From positions 1-64,000 of the forward strand of contig NZ_BAKK01000003.1 in the NCBI RefSeq assembly GCF_000614145.1: a DNA stretch of 64,000 nt, read 5' to 3'. Made by a program: the position numbers and the translations under genes. Source of the stretch: Bacteroides faecichinchillae JCM 17102 (GTDB lineage Bacteria; Bacteroidota; Bacteroidia; Bacteroidales; Bacteroidaceae). This document shows positions 54,481 to 63,063 of this stretch, piece after piece. How positions within the stretch are numbered: the stretch's first letter is position 1; each line of letters begins with the position of its first letter. The notes beneath the pieces are model-generated. The model had not been told where the DNA came from, did not search any database, and worked only from the letters and a program-made list of their open reading frames with translations.

Positions 54481-54750
54481 TTATGATTGCCACCTTTTGA
54501 GTAGCGGAAAGAATTCCTTCATACTTGCTCGAGCCTCATCCAAGGTAAATTTTACTTCAGAATCCTTATTAAACTCATTGAGGAACTTTAGATTGTGTTC
54601 AATCATTTCGTCCATTGTGCAATCCATAGTAAAATGTCCGTCTGCATAACAATAATGGCAATACTCTTCGTTATTGCTACCATCTGCTTCTTTTCCATAA
54701 GTAGAGTCATCTATTGGCATACCACAACTCTGGCAAATTTTCTGTTCCAT
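54481..54750 (-). CDS. Zinc-ribbon protein (PF12674-type)
   Basis: 89-residue cytoplasmic protein. I start at ATG 54750 (MEQKICQSCGMPI) instead of an upstream frame start. It has the family's cysteines: CQSCGMP near residue 6 and YCHYCYADGHFTMDCTMDEM near 32. The rest is a short helical tail. Function unknown; some homologues are transcription-associated. Confidence 0.87.
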   Translation of the reverse strand: MEQKICQSCGMPIDDSTYGKEADGSNNEEYCHYCYADGHFTMDCTMDEMIEHNLKFLNEFNKDSEVKFTLDEARASMKEFFPLLKRWQS

Positions 54751-54777
54751 CTTATTTCTTTTTATATTGTTCAGCAA

Positions 54778-54785
54778 CAAATATA
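54778..54785 (-). promoter_or_regulatory. Candidate -7 element for the zinc-ribbon gene
   Basis: TATATTTG on the - strand, 28 bases upstream of the ATG at 54750. Confidence 0.55.
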
Positions 54786-54827
54786 GGTAGTTTTATTGAA
54801 AAAGAAACTATCTAACCTTATTAATTA

Positions 54828-55559
54828 TCAATTCGTTTTAATCGGCATTCGTTTCCAGATCCATTGGGGAATCATTTGCCAGAAAAATACGAGAATCCGG
54901 TAACGTGTGTCTATAATAGCTACTCGTTGTTTTCTTTTAATAGCCTTAACAATACTATATCCTACTTTGTCCGCCTTCATTAGCATTGGATAATGTTTTC
55001 CGTCGTTCAACAAAGCCGTAGCAACGAATCCCGGACGGATATCTGTGAAATAAATATTTAGTCTTTGTAGGTGAACCAGTTGTTCGAGTGCATCGATATA
55101 AGTGTTCTGAAAACGTTTGGTTGCAGAATAGGCGGGAGCCACTCCCAGTCCTTTTGTTCCTGCTATAGAACTTATAACAGCCAAATGACCGCCACCGTTT
55201 TCTTTGAAATAAGTAAAAGCACTGTCTACCATCCGGATAAATCCCTCCACATTGGTGCGTGCTGTGTCCAACTCTATCTTGCTATCTAAATTTATATTTT
55301 GATAACCTATGCCGGAACTAAGCAAGAATAAGTCCATACCTCCTAACTTATTGATAAGTATTTGCAATTTATCAGTCGCTTCTTCTTGGGTAATGTCTAA
55401 TTCCTCGATTTCTATCTGATCCGGTGCTATTTGCTGAAAGATTTCAAGTGAAAATCGACGTCTGCCAGCTACTCCCAGCTTCCAACCTTCCAGTAAAAGT
55501 GTTTTTGCTACTTCTTGTCCGATACCCGAGGTGGCTCCTATGATAATTGCTCGTTTCAT
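54828..55559 (-). CDS. Short-chain dehydrogenase/reductase
   Basis: 243-residue classical SDR. NAD(P)-binding motif GATSGIGQEVAKTLL at the N-terminus, GRRRF giving NADPH preference, LLSSGIGYQ, catalytic Ser in ISSIAGTKG and YSATK as YxxxK. The C-terminal end has a hydrophobic, aromatic segment (ILVFFWQMIPQWIWKRMP) that may attach it to the membrane. Substrate unknown. Confidence 0.9.
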   Translation of the reverse strand: MKRAIIIGATSGIGQEVAKTLLLEGWKLGVAGRRRFSLEIFQQIAPDQIEIEELDITQEEATDKLQILINKLGGMDLFLLSSGIGYQNINLDSKIELDTARTNVEGFIRMVDSAFTYFKENGGGHLAVISSIAGTKGLGVAPAYSATKRFQNTYIDALEQLVHLQRLNIYFTDIRPGFVATALLNDGKHYPMLMKADKVGYSIVKAIKRKQRVAIIDTRYRILVFFWQMIPQWIWKRMPIKTN

Positions 55560-55621
55560 GTTGTTAAATATTAAGTTGATGTATTATTCTTTTATTCGGA
55601 GTTCAGGAAGAATTGTTAGTC

Positions 55622-55927
55622 TTATCTTAATAAATGTCGGATAGCTTCCAAAGGAGCATATATAAGCATTCTCGGACCGGAGAAATGCATTACTTGTCGC
55701 ATTCGTTCTCGCATAATGGGTTTGTAGCAATGGACAGTGCACTGTTTACATGAACTTTTGGTTTCTCCAAAGGGACAATGTTCAAGACGGGTATGTGCAT
55801 ACCGGAGCAATTCTTCACACTTCGGGCAAAGCGTGATATTCTTCTCCTTTTTCCGACAGTAGAGGCGTATCATTATCTCAACTGTTCTTTTTTCTTGTTC
55901 AATACGCGATTTCTTTCTTTTCTCCAT
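55622..55927 (-). CDS. YgbA-like nitrous oxide-stimulated promoter family protein
   Basis: 101-residue Cys-rich protein. The start at ATG 55927 (EKRKKSRIEQEKRTVEIM) is chosen because a TATCTTTG lies just before it. The family signature CTVHCYKPIMRERMRQVMHF, SGPRM is present, preceded by LCPKCEELLRYAHTRLEHCP. Homologues in enterobacteria are induced by nitric oxide, and zinc or iron binding is likely. Confidence 0.9.
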   Translation of the reverse strand: MEKRKKSRIEQEKRTVEIMIRLYCRKKEKNITLCPKCEELLRYAHTRLEHCPFGETKSSCKQCTVHCYKPIMRERMRQVMHFSGPRMLIYAPLEAIRHLLR

Positions 55928-55942
55928 AACTGAATATGGGAG

Positions 55943-55950
55943 CAAAGATA
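55943..55950 (-). promoter_or_regulatory. Candidate -7 element for the YgbA-like gene
   Basis: TATCTTTG on the - strand, 15 bases upstream of the ATG at 55927. It is back to back with the + strand element at 55973. Confidence 0.6.
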
Positions 55951-55972
55951 ATAAACTGACAGAAAACTATTG

Positions 55973-55980
55973 TATCTTTG
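55973..55980 (+). promoter_or_regulatory. Candidate -7 element for the small Cys protein
   Basis: TATCTTTG, 4 bases before the ATG at 55985, so the mRNA would be leaderless. Confidence 0.6.
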
Positions 55981-55984
55981 TAGC

Positions 55985-56191
55985 ATGAAAAAGCTATTAT
56001 GTCCGCAGTGTAAGATTGCTGCTATGTATGTGAAGAATGATTTGGGAGAAAGATTACTGGTTTATGTAATGGAGAATGGAGAGATTGTTCCAAAACAGCA
56101 AGGAATTTCTATGGAAGGTTACGATTTGACAGAGGTCTATTGTTTAGGTTGCTCCTGGCATGGTTCTCCTAAAAGATTGGTAAAGAGATAA
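55985..56191 (+). CDS. Small cysteine-rich hypothetical protein
   Basis: 68-residue protein with two Cys pairs: LCPQCKIAAMYV near residue 5 and VYCLGCSWHGSPKRL near 52, suggesting one zinc ribbon. It is divergent from the YgbA-like gene and shares its promoter region. Unrecognised otherwise. Confidence 0.75.
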   Translation: MKKLLCPQCKIAAMYVKNDLGERLLVYVMENGEIVPKQQGISMEGYDLTEVYCLGCSWHGSPKRLVKR

Positions 56192-56273
56192 TATATCTAT
56201 GCTTCGTTCTTTTTTTTGATTTAAGTCAATGAAAGAGACGAAGAAAACTAAATTTAATTCGTTGAATTCTTTT

Positions 56274-56281
56274 TATCTTTG
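56274..56281 (+). promoter_or_regulatory. Candidate -7 element for the MATE gene
   Basis: TATCTTTG, 24 bases before the ATG at 56306. Confidence 0.6.
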
Positions 56282-56305
56282 CTCCTGATTTTAGAACACA
56301 GACGT

Positions 56306-57702
56306 ATGGCAACTTCTAAAGAAATGACGGCAGGGCCGGCATTACCTCTAATTTTAAAGTTTACATTGCCGTTATTACTTGGCAATCTATTGCAACAAAC
56401 ATATTCACTTGTTGATGCAGCAATAGTTGGAAAGTTTCTGGGAATAAACTCATTAGCTTCTGTTGGAGCAAGTACATCGGTTGTCTTTCTTATTCTAGGC
56501 TTTTGTAATGGTTGTTGCGGCGGATTTGGGATTCCCGTAGCGCAGAAGTTTGGTGCACGAGATTATAGTACGATGCGTAGTTATGTTGCCGTCAGCCTGA
56601 AACTGGCTGTCGGAATGTCTTTGGTCATTGCTGTTATTACCAGTATCTATTGTGCCGATATACTTCGGATAATGCGTACACCGGAAATTATTTTTGACGG
56701 AGCTTATGATTATCTGTTTGTTACCTTTATCGGCATCCCGGCAACTTTTTTTTATAATCTTCTTTCGAGTATTATTCGTGCATTAGGGGATAGTAAAACA
56801 CCTTTCTGGTTTTTGCTCTTATCTACCGTATTAAATATCGTTCTCGATTTATTCTGCATTCTAGTACTTAATTGGGGAGTGGCGGGGGCTGCCATTGCCA
56901 CTGTCGTCTCGCAAGGACTTTCGGCGGTTCTATGCTATATTTATATGCGCAGGAAGTTTGAAATATTACAGAGTTCTCCAAAAGAACGGCGATTCCAACC
57001 GAAATTGGCTAAGACATTGCTTTATATAGGTATACCTATGGGATTGCAGTTTTCCATTACTGCAATTGGCAGTATAATGCTTCAGAGTGCTAACAATGCA
57101 TTGGGAACGGCTTGTGTAGCGGCATTTACATCGGCTATGCGTATCAAAATGTTCTTTATCTGTACATTTGAGAGTTTGGGCATTGCATGGCAACTTACAG
57201 CGGACAGAATTACGGAGCCGGTAAACCGGAACGTGTTTGGTTAGGAATTAAAGCCAGTGTACTGATGATGTTAATTTATACAGCATTGACTTTTGTACTG
57301 TTGATGGTGGGATCTAAGTATTTTGCTTTGATCTTTGTAGATCCTTCGGAGACGGAAATTCTGAAAAATACAGAACTCTTCCTTCATGTTGCTTGCTGCT
57401 TTTTCCCTGTACTCGGATTGCTTTGTATTCTCCGTTATACCATTCAGGGAGTGGGATATACGAATCTTGCTATGTTTTCCGGTGTTTCGGAAATGATTGC
57501 TCGTATACTAGTCAGTATTTATGCAGTGCCGGCTTTCGGTTTCATAGCCGTCTGTTTTGGTGACCCTACCGCGTGGATCGCAGCGGATTTATTTTTAATT
57601 CCTGCATTTATTTATGTCTATCGCAGGTTAAAGAAAAGTTGTCTCACACCTATATCTTCTTCCAAAGAAGAGGAACTGGAATATTCTGTTCCATCCAATT
57701 AA
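56306..57702 (+). CDS. MATE-family multidrug efflux protein, frame broken near 57187
   Basis: Polytopic Na+ or H+-coupled exporter. I start at ATG 56306 (ATSKEMTAGPALPLILKFTL). First-half motifs: PLLLGNLLQQTYSLVDAAIV and GFCNGCCGGFGIPVAQKFGA. The first frame runs out at IAWQ; the next frame continues IAMATYSGQNYGAGKPERVW, which is the conserved middle motif. One missing A in GCAATGGCA (at about 57187) restores 465 residues with 12 helices. Confidence 0.93.
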
Positions 57703-57762
57703 TAACAGATATCCGAATTGATTTAAAAGAAAGAGCTTTTACGAATCCCTATCTATAGATAA

Positions 57763-57816
57763 TGAAATGTCCTCCTAAAGCAAAACACAAAACTTTAGGA
57801 GGACATTTCATTTTTT
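57763..57816. terminator. Perfect 18-base inverted repeat, bidirectional terminator
   Basis: TGAAATGTCCTCCTAAAG (57763-57780) pairs with its exact complement at 57793-57810 across a 12-base loop, then TTTTTT follows. It lies between the convergent MATE and fimbrillin genes. Confidence 0.9.
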
Positions 57817-57900
57817 GGAAAAGGTGTAAAATTAGATTGTTAATCTTTTGGAGGCGGTTTCGTGTAAATAAAGATTTTTCAAACTTTTTGGGTCCTCCAT

Positions 57901-58890
57901 TTAATTTTGTATTGGATAAATGGGGTTACCACTTTCGTCTACATCGGTCCATTCTTTTACGCTGACATTAGCAAATGAAACAGAGTTTTCATTGATGATC
58001 GCTCTGAATAAATAAGAATTTCCTCCTTTTAGGTTATTATCGGGTGGGGTGACGGAAGCGATATAAGTACGTATGGTGTTTTCTCCGTTCACCAGTAGTT
58101 CCAGAGTTAAAGTCATAGGATCGGAACTTTTCAAAGGAAGCATAATATACTGAATGGTAAAGTCATTGATACCCATTGTTGCTGCTTGAGCATAAGTTGT
58201 TTCGGAGGAAATAATTCCGGTTGATAGATCCATAATAGCTCCGGGTTTTGTTGGAGTGATAGTGGCCGAGATTATTTTATTGAGCGTAATATTTTCGCCT
58301 CCGTCTATTGTAATAACTACTTGTGTAGCTGCATGTTGAAAAGAAATCGGAATATTTATTTGAGAGCTTGTTACATCCTGATGTAAAGCACTCCACCAAA
58401 GGTAATCTACTCCGTTAGATAAAGGTTCGGATATTCCTTTCGTAAAGACAGGAGCAGGATTTTTAGTGTTACAGGATACAGCATAAAAACTGTAGATGTC
58501 GTTGCTCAAATACATTTTATATCCTTGAATTCCAGACAATACTCCGGGAGAAGAAGTAATGTAATCTCCCTCTTCGACAGGAGCACCGTTGATTGTGTCT
58601 CTGGTATTGGATTTGTATGCAGACAACCAGCTCTGTAGACCTTTACCCATGGGAGACATAGCTCGTGTCATGTTTCTGCTTTCCACAGAAGCACTGAATG
58701 TTACCAACGTTTTATCTTTGGTCGGATCTCCGTTGTCATTATTATTGTCACTGCCGTTGTCTCCGTTATTTTCACTTCCATTTGGGACGGTAACGTCAAT
58801 GTAGATATTGTTTTTGGAACATGATCCTAATAGTAGTATCACTAAAGCTGATACAGCAAAATGCTTTGTAAGTCGAAACTGGATGTTCAT
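57901..58890 (-). CDS. Fimbrillin-family lipoprotein (Mfa-like)
   Basis: 329-residue surface lipoprotein. The signal peptide ends in a lipobox LLGSC (Cys near residue 24), followed by a Gly/Asn/Asp repeat linker (SENNGDNGSDNNNDNGD). The rest is the fimbrillin-like fold of Bacteroidetes with YKMYLSNDIYSFYAVSCN, VDYLWWSALHQDV and a C-terminal DVDESGNPIYPIQN end. No FimB/C-type accessory genes are next to it, so it may be a stand-alone surface protein and not a major fimbria subunit. Confidence 0.85.
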   Translation of the reverse strand: MNIQFRLTKHFAVSALVILLLGSCSKNNIYIDVTVPNGSENNGDNGSDNNNDNGDPTKDKTLVTFSASVESRNMTRAMSPMGKGLQSWLSAYKSNTRDTINGAPVEEGDYITSSPGVLSGIQGYKMYLSNDIYSFYAVSCNTKNPAPVFTKGISEPLSNGVDYLWWSALHQDVTSSQINIPISFQHAATQVVITIDGGENITLNKIISATITPTKPGAIMDLSTGIISSETTYAQAATMGINDFTIQYIMLPLKSSDPMTLTLELLVNGENTIRTYIASVTPPDNNLKGGNSYLFRAIINENSVSFANVSVKEWTDVDESGNPIYPIQN

Positions 58891-58969
58891 AGTTAGGTTC
58901 TTTTTGAAAATTAGTAATTGTCTTTATATACATTTCAAAAAGAATTTAGTTCACTACAAAAGAACGTTT

Positions 58970-60609
58970 TTAGAATTCCGCCTCTTTTTGCAGACAGATT
59001 GTTTCGCCATAAACAGGATGGCAGAACTCAATATATTCGGCATGCAAATAAAGTCTGTTGGCTTTCATTCCATAAAGTTCATCTCCTACGATGGGACAAC
59101 CTAGACCTTGCGGATGGGCAGCATGTATGCGTAACTGGTGTGTGCGTCCGGTTTTTGGAAAAAAGAGGATACGGATATATTTTCCCGAACTTTCCAATAC
59201 CTGATATTCAGTGATTGCAGTTTTACCATATTCTTCGCTGACCATTTGCCGGGGGCGGTCTAATGGATTCAAGCAAAGAGGAAGTTCGATCCTTCCGTTT
59301 TTCTTTATTGGTTTTTCAAGTTTGCTTCCATCGAGTAGAGCAATATATCGTTTCTTGATTGTATGATTTTCAAATTGTGCTTGTAAATATTGATGCACTT
59401 CTTTAGTTTTAGCAATGAGTAATAATCCGGAAGTTGCCATATCCAGGCGATGGACAATCATTGGTCCAGTTGCATTTGGATATTTTTCTCGCACACGTTG
59501 AAAAACAGAATCTACTGTTTCAATTTTACCCGGTACAGATAGCATTCCGGAGGCTTATTGACTACTAGTAACCATTCATCCTCATAAACAATTTCTAGCT
59601 CCATGTGTGGACGTATGTTAGCGGTGAGAGGATTTTCGTCTACTTCCAATCCTTGTAGCATATGTTTCAAGATGGGCTCACATTTGCCTTTACAGGAAGG
59701 ATAATAATAACCATGATGTCGTACTTCTGTTTTAGGTGAGTTTCCCCACCAAAATTCAGCCATTGCTAAAGGTTTCAATTGGTGGAGATAAGCATATTGT
59801 AATAATTTAGGTAATGCACATTCACCAGCTCCTCCGGGAGGAGTCTTATGTACCGTTTCTTTAAAAATAGTACATAGGTCTTTTACTTCTCCTTTGGCAT
59901 TTAGCATTCGGAACTGTTGGAAAAGTTTCTGTTGTAAGGCAGCGGAACGTTCTTTCCTCTCCATCTTTAAATCTTCTATGGCTGTCTCGAATGCTACAAC
60001 TTCTGCCTTTCGTTTTTCTAATAATTTTTTCCATTCCCGTTCCAATCTCTTAAAATTGGCTTTCTGAAATTGGCTTTCTTTGATAAGAGCTGTTTGTTCT
60101 TCCTCAGAAAGAGAAGCTACGGATCGACGTCGGAGCTCCCTTGCTTCTTTGTTTGCTTTCAGTTCGGCTTTGGCTTTGGTTAATGCAACGGTTGCCTGTT
60201 CAGTTTCTGTTTTTAGTTTTTGTTTTAAAGTCAGATAGGTGGTGTCGGCTTCCAATTCTTTTATTCGTGAATTAATAGTAGAGATTTGTTCTTCTTCTAT
60301 CTTGAAGAAACCTTGTGGTTGCAATAGATCATAGACAGGAGGGACAAAAAAAGGATGTAGATTTTTTCCTGCCAGATTGCCGGAGAAAGCTGCCAGATAA
60401 CTTATCACTTCTTTATTGTCCTGTACAATTAGAACACCGAACATTTTACCCAAAGATAATTCTTCTTGCCATTTCACTTGCGTCTCAATAAATGCTTTTA
60501 CCTCTTCTGTGGCTAACACGCATAATGGATGAGGCGTATAATGAAAAGGATATGTGAATTTCTCCGGTAACGGAATGTGAGAAATCGATTGGCTGAAAAA
60601 ATGTTTCAT
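58970..60609 (-). CDS. RluA-family 23S/tRNA pseudouridine synthase with long N-terminal extension, frame broken near 59542
   Basis: The first frame (start 60609) encodes about 345 residues: a helical coiled-coil rich stretch (EIRELEADTTYL-like region 130-240) then EIVYEDEWLLVVNKP. The second frame carries the catalytic RluA part with HRLDMATSGLLLIAKT (Asp of HRLD is the catalytic residue) and KTGRTHQLRIHAAH. A missing G in GGG at about 59542 (codons Pro-Gly-Met) rejoins 546 residues. RluA-type proteins of this larger layout are usual in Bacteroides. Confidence 0.9.
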
Positions 60610-60638
60610 CAGTTCGTATATAGCTATCTTTACGGATA

Positions 60639-60646
60639 CAAAAGTA
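60639..60646 (-). promoter_or_regulatory. Candidate -7 element for the pseudouridine synthase gene
   Basis: TACTTTTG on the - strand, 29 bases upstream of the ATG at 60609. Confidence 0.55.
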
Positions 60647-60669
60647 AACTAAATCTGCGAAATTTGTTC

Positions 60670-60677
60670 TATATTTG
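60670..60677 (+). promoter_or_regulatory. Candidate -7 element for the SGNH gene
   Basis: TATATTTG, 31 bases before the ATG at 60709, divergent from the element at 60639. Confidence 0.55.
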
Positions 60678-60708
60678 TTTTAGAGTTTAAAAGGTATCGA
60701 AGAATCGT

Positions 60709-61245
60709 ATGGAGAATAAACCGAAATTTGCCTTTGTAGGCAACAGTCATATGGCATTCTGGGCTTTGAATGTCTATTTCCCGCAGTGGGAGAGTTTCAA
60801 TTATGGTGCTCCCGGTGGAGGATTGTCCTATGTGGAATCATTTGATAAAGATACTTCTGATTGTCAGGTCGTTATTCAGTTTAGTACGAATGATATTTAT
60901 CAGTTGAATGAGGAAAATGTGGATGATTATGTGGAACGATATGTGAAAGCTGTACTTGCTATTCCTTCCTTGAAAACATTTCTGTTCTGTATTTTTCCTC
61001 GTAATGATTATGATGATTATAGTACAACAGTGAATCGCTTTATACGTATTCTTAATCAGAAAATACAACGTAAACTGGCAGGAACGAATATTGTTTATCT
61101 GGATGTATTCAATCGGCTATTGTCGGATGGACGATTGAATCCGGAAATGACTATCGATGATTTGCATCTGAATGGAAGAGGATACAGTATATTATCAGAT
61201 ACTTTGAAACAAGCTGTGCTCAGATCCAACGAGTCCTCTTTGTAA
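60709..61245 (+). CDS. SGNH/GDSL-like hydrolase-fold protein
   Basis: 178-residue cytoplasmic protein with SGNH features: block I FAFVGNSHMAFWALN (here GNSH, in place of GDS), a middle FSTNDIYQLNE (N-D) and the C-terminal DDLHLNGRGYSILSD with the Asp-His pair. The nucleophile Ser is present. No signal peptide. Substrate unknown; an esterase is the default expectation. Confidence 0.87.
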   Translation: MENKPKFAFVGNSHMAFWALNVYFPQWESFNYGAPGGGLSYVESFDKDTSDCQVVIQFSTNDIYQLNEENVDDYVERYVKAVLAIPSLKTFLFCIFPRNDYDDYSTTVNRFIRILNQKIQRKLAGTNIVYLDVFNRLLSDGRLNPEMTIDDLHLNGRGYSILSDTLKQAVLRSNESSL

Positions 61246-61291
61246 AAAATAGCTTTTATTCTTTATTGAGAGCCATATCATTTATTTTTCC

Positions 61292-61299
61292 TATTTTTG
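61292..61299 (+). promoter_or_regulatory. Candidate -7 element for the MaoC gene
   Basis: TATTTTTG, 42 bases before the ATG at 61342. Confidence 0.55.
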
Positions 61300-61341
61300 C
61301 AGCCAATAATTAATGTATAATCTCCATAAAACAATAAAACT

Positions 61342-61806
61342 ATGGCTCAAGTAATTATTAACTCGTATGAAGAATTTGAAAAACTGGTTGGACAACAAAT
61401 CGGCGTTTCCGATTATGTAGAACTTTCTCAGGAACGTATTAACCTTTTTGCTGATGCAACTCTGGATCATCAATGGATTCATGTGGACACAGAGCGTGCT
61501 AAAGTAGAAAGTCCTTATAAAAGCACCATCGCTCATGGTTATTTGACCTTGTCTATGCTTCCTTATTTGTGGAACCAGATCATTCAGGTGAATAATTTGA
61601 AAATGATGATCAATTACGGTATGGACAAAATGAAATTTGGTCAGGCTGTGTTGTCAGGTCAGAGTATACGTTTGGTAACTACGTTGCATTCATTGACGAA
61701 CTTACGTGGTGTGGCAAAAGCAGAGATCAAGTTTGCTATTGAGATAAAAGACCAACCTAAGAAAGCATTAGAAGGAATAGCAGTATTCTTGTATTATTTC
61801 AATTGA
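61342..61806 (+). CDS. MaoC/NodN-type hot-dog dehydratase
   Basis: 154-residue single hot-dog domain related to enoyl-CoA hydratase 2. Hydratase motif residues are in INLFADATLDHQWIHVDTER with Asp and His, and IAHGYLTLSMLPYLWNQI with the second conserved part. No partner fatty-acid gene is adjacent, so its acyl substrate is open. Confidence 0.9.
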   Translation: MAQVIINSYEEFEKLVGQQIGVSDYVELSQERINLFADATLDHQWIHVDTERAKVESPYKSTIAHGYLTLSMLPYLWNQIIQVNNLKMMINYGMDKMKFGQAVLSGQSIRLVTTLHSLTNLRGVAKAEIKFAIEIKDQPKKALEGIAVFLYYFN

Positions 61807-61860
61807 TAAGTAGGTCTTTACCTTTTATTGATACTAATTTTTCTCTTGCGGAATAAATAG

Positions 61861-61897
61861 ATGATGCGATTCTGATATTTCAAAATCGCATCATTTG
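61861..61897. terminator. Hairpin between the convergent MaoC and GNAT genes
   Basis: ATGATGCGATT pairs with AATCGCATCAT around a loop of 12 bases. Only short T-tracts flank it, so it is a weaker candidate than the hairpin at 57763. Confidence 0.65.
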
Positions 61898-61964
61898 CGT
61901 AATAGATAACTGATGTAATGTTATTAAAAATATGCCTTTGCCTTATTTTCTTCATTTATCCCAT

Positions 61965-62915
61965 TCATTCTTTTTGTTTCTTCTTTTTCGATAGATTTCG
62001 TATTACCGATTTCACAGCTGCTGATCCTTGTTCTTCTTTAGCTATTTCTATCATCATCCAAAACTCTTGCAATAATTCCGGAATCGGTTGGCAAAGCTTA
62101 TAAGCCAGTTTGATACAAAGGCTTTGTATGCCTGGTGGTTCTTGTTTAGAAAGCATGTGGTTCAGGCAGAAGTCTAGAAAATCTACTCTGGTGGTATCTT
62201 TAAAAGACTGTTTTTCCAATAATTGCAAAAGAATCCGTCTTTTTCCGGAATGGGGACAATGGAGAACTTCATCAATAAGCCCTTCCTGTTTGCTTTCCAG
62301 CCATTTTCTTTCCGAAGAAGGAAAATGACTGCATGTCCAAAGAGCCTGATAGGAGATATAATTGTCTTTGTCAAAAATCAGTTGGTAAAGCTCTTCTTTA
62401 CGTGAACTGTTGTATTTTATTTGATATATGAGAGAGTGAATATCCTCGATATGGAAACGTTTGGATAACTGATTGACGAAAGGAGCCGTTATTTCCATGT
62501 GTAAAATAGGAAAAGGTTTGCCGGAAGAGTCCGTTGCGTCGCGTCCGATTACATCAAATCCTCTGTTTAAATAAAACTGCAAAGCTTTTTCGTTCTGTTC
62601 ATTTACATCTACTTTAATTATCTGTTTTTTGTTTACGGCAAAGTCAATCAATTGTTTGCCATATCCTTTCCCTTGTGCATCAGGATGAACAAACAGCATT
62701 TCAATTAATTCATCGCTTAATCCCATGAAAGCAACGATTCGGTTATCTTCACGACGTATGATGTACAAATCTACAGCCGGTAGATATTGTTCCCGTACCA
62801 ATGGTTTGTAATACTGAATGTTCTCTTCCGTCAAGAAATGATGCGTATTACGAACTGAAGCTTCCCATAACAGAGTCAGCTCCTTATAATCTTGCAGAGT
62901 GGGTTGAGAAATCAT
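61965..62915 (-). CDS. GNAT acetyltransferase with helical C-terminal domain
   Basis: 316 residues in one frame. Residues 1-145 are a GNAT domain of the YiaC/phosphinothricin type, with LFVHPDAQGKGYGKQLIDFA (acetyl-CoA loop) and VNEQNEKALQFYLNRGFDVI. Residues about 150-316 are helical, with HEAT-like repeats of roughly 30-40 residues (YQIKYNSSRKEELYQLIFDK, SHFPSSERKWLESKQEGLID). The C-terminus is a Lys-rich NLSKKKKQKE. Substrate unknown; the second domain may recruit a protein partner. Confidence 0.85.
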   Translation of the reverse strand: MISQPTLQDYKELTLLWEASVRNTHHFLTEENIQYYKPLVREQYLPAVDLYIIRREDNRIVAFMGLSDELIEMLFVHPDAQGKGYGKQLIDFAVNKKQIIKVDVNEQNEKALQFYLNRGFDVIGRDATDSSGKPFPILHMEITAPFVNQLSKRFHIEDIHSLIYQIKYNSSRKEELYQLIFDKDNYISYQALWTCSHFPSSERKWLESKQEGLIDEVLHCPHSGKRRILLQLLEKQSFKDTTRVDFLDFCLNHMLSKQEPPGIQSLCIKLAYKLCQPIPELLQEFWMMIEIAKEEQGSAAVKSVIRNLSKKKKQKE

Positions 62916-62948
62916 GTGATTGTATCAAGTCTTTATTATTTATTCATG

Positions 62949-62956
62949 CAAAGATA
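62949..62956 (-). promoter_or_regulatory. Candidate -7 element for the GNAT gene
   Basis: TATCTTTG on the - strand, 34 bases upstream of the ATG at 62915. Confidence 0.6.
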
Positions 62957-63063
62957 GTTTTTTATGGAGATATTCAATGCCGGAATCAGTCAATCATCCT
63001 TAAAGGGACGAACAAAATGCGGATAGATAGGTTGTAATTGCTTGAAATCAAATTAAAGTAGTT

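Noticed and set aside
54481..54780. Longer zinc-ribbon protein starting at 54780
   Set aside because: The first ten residues look non-coding, and the promoter element overlaps that start.
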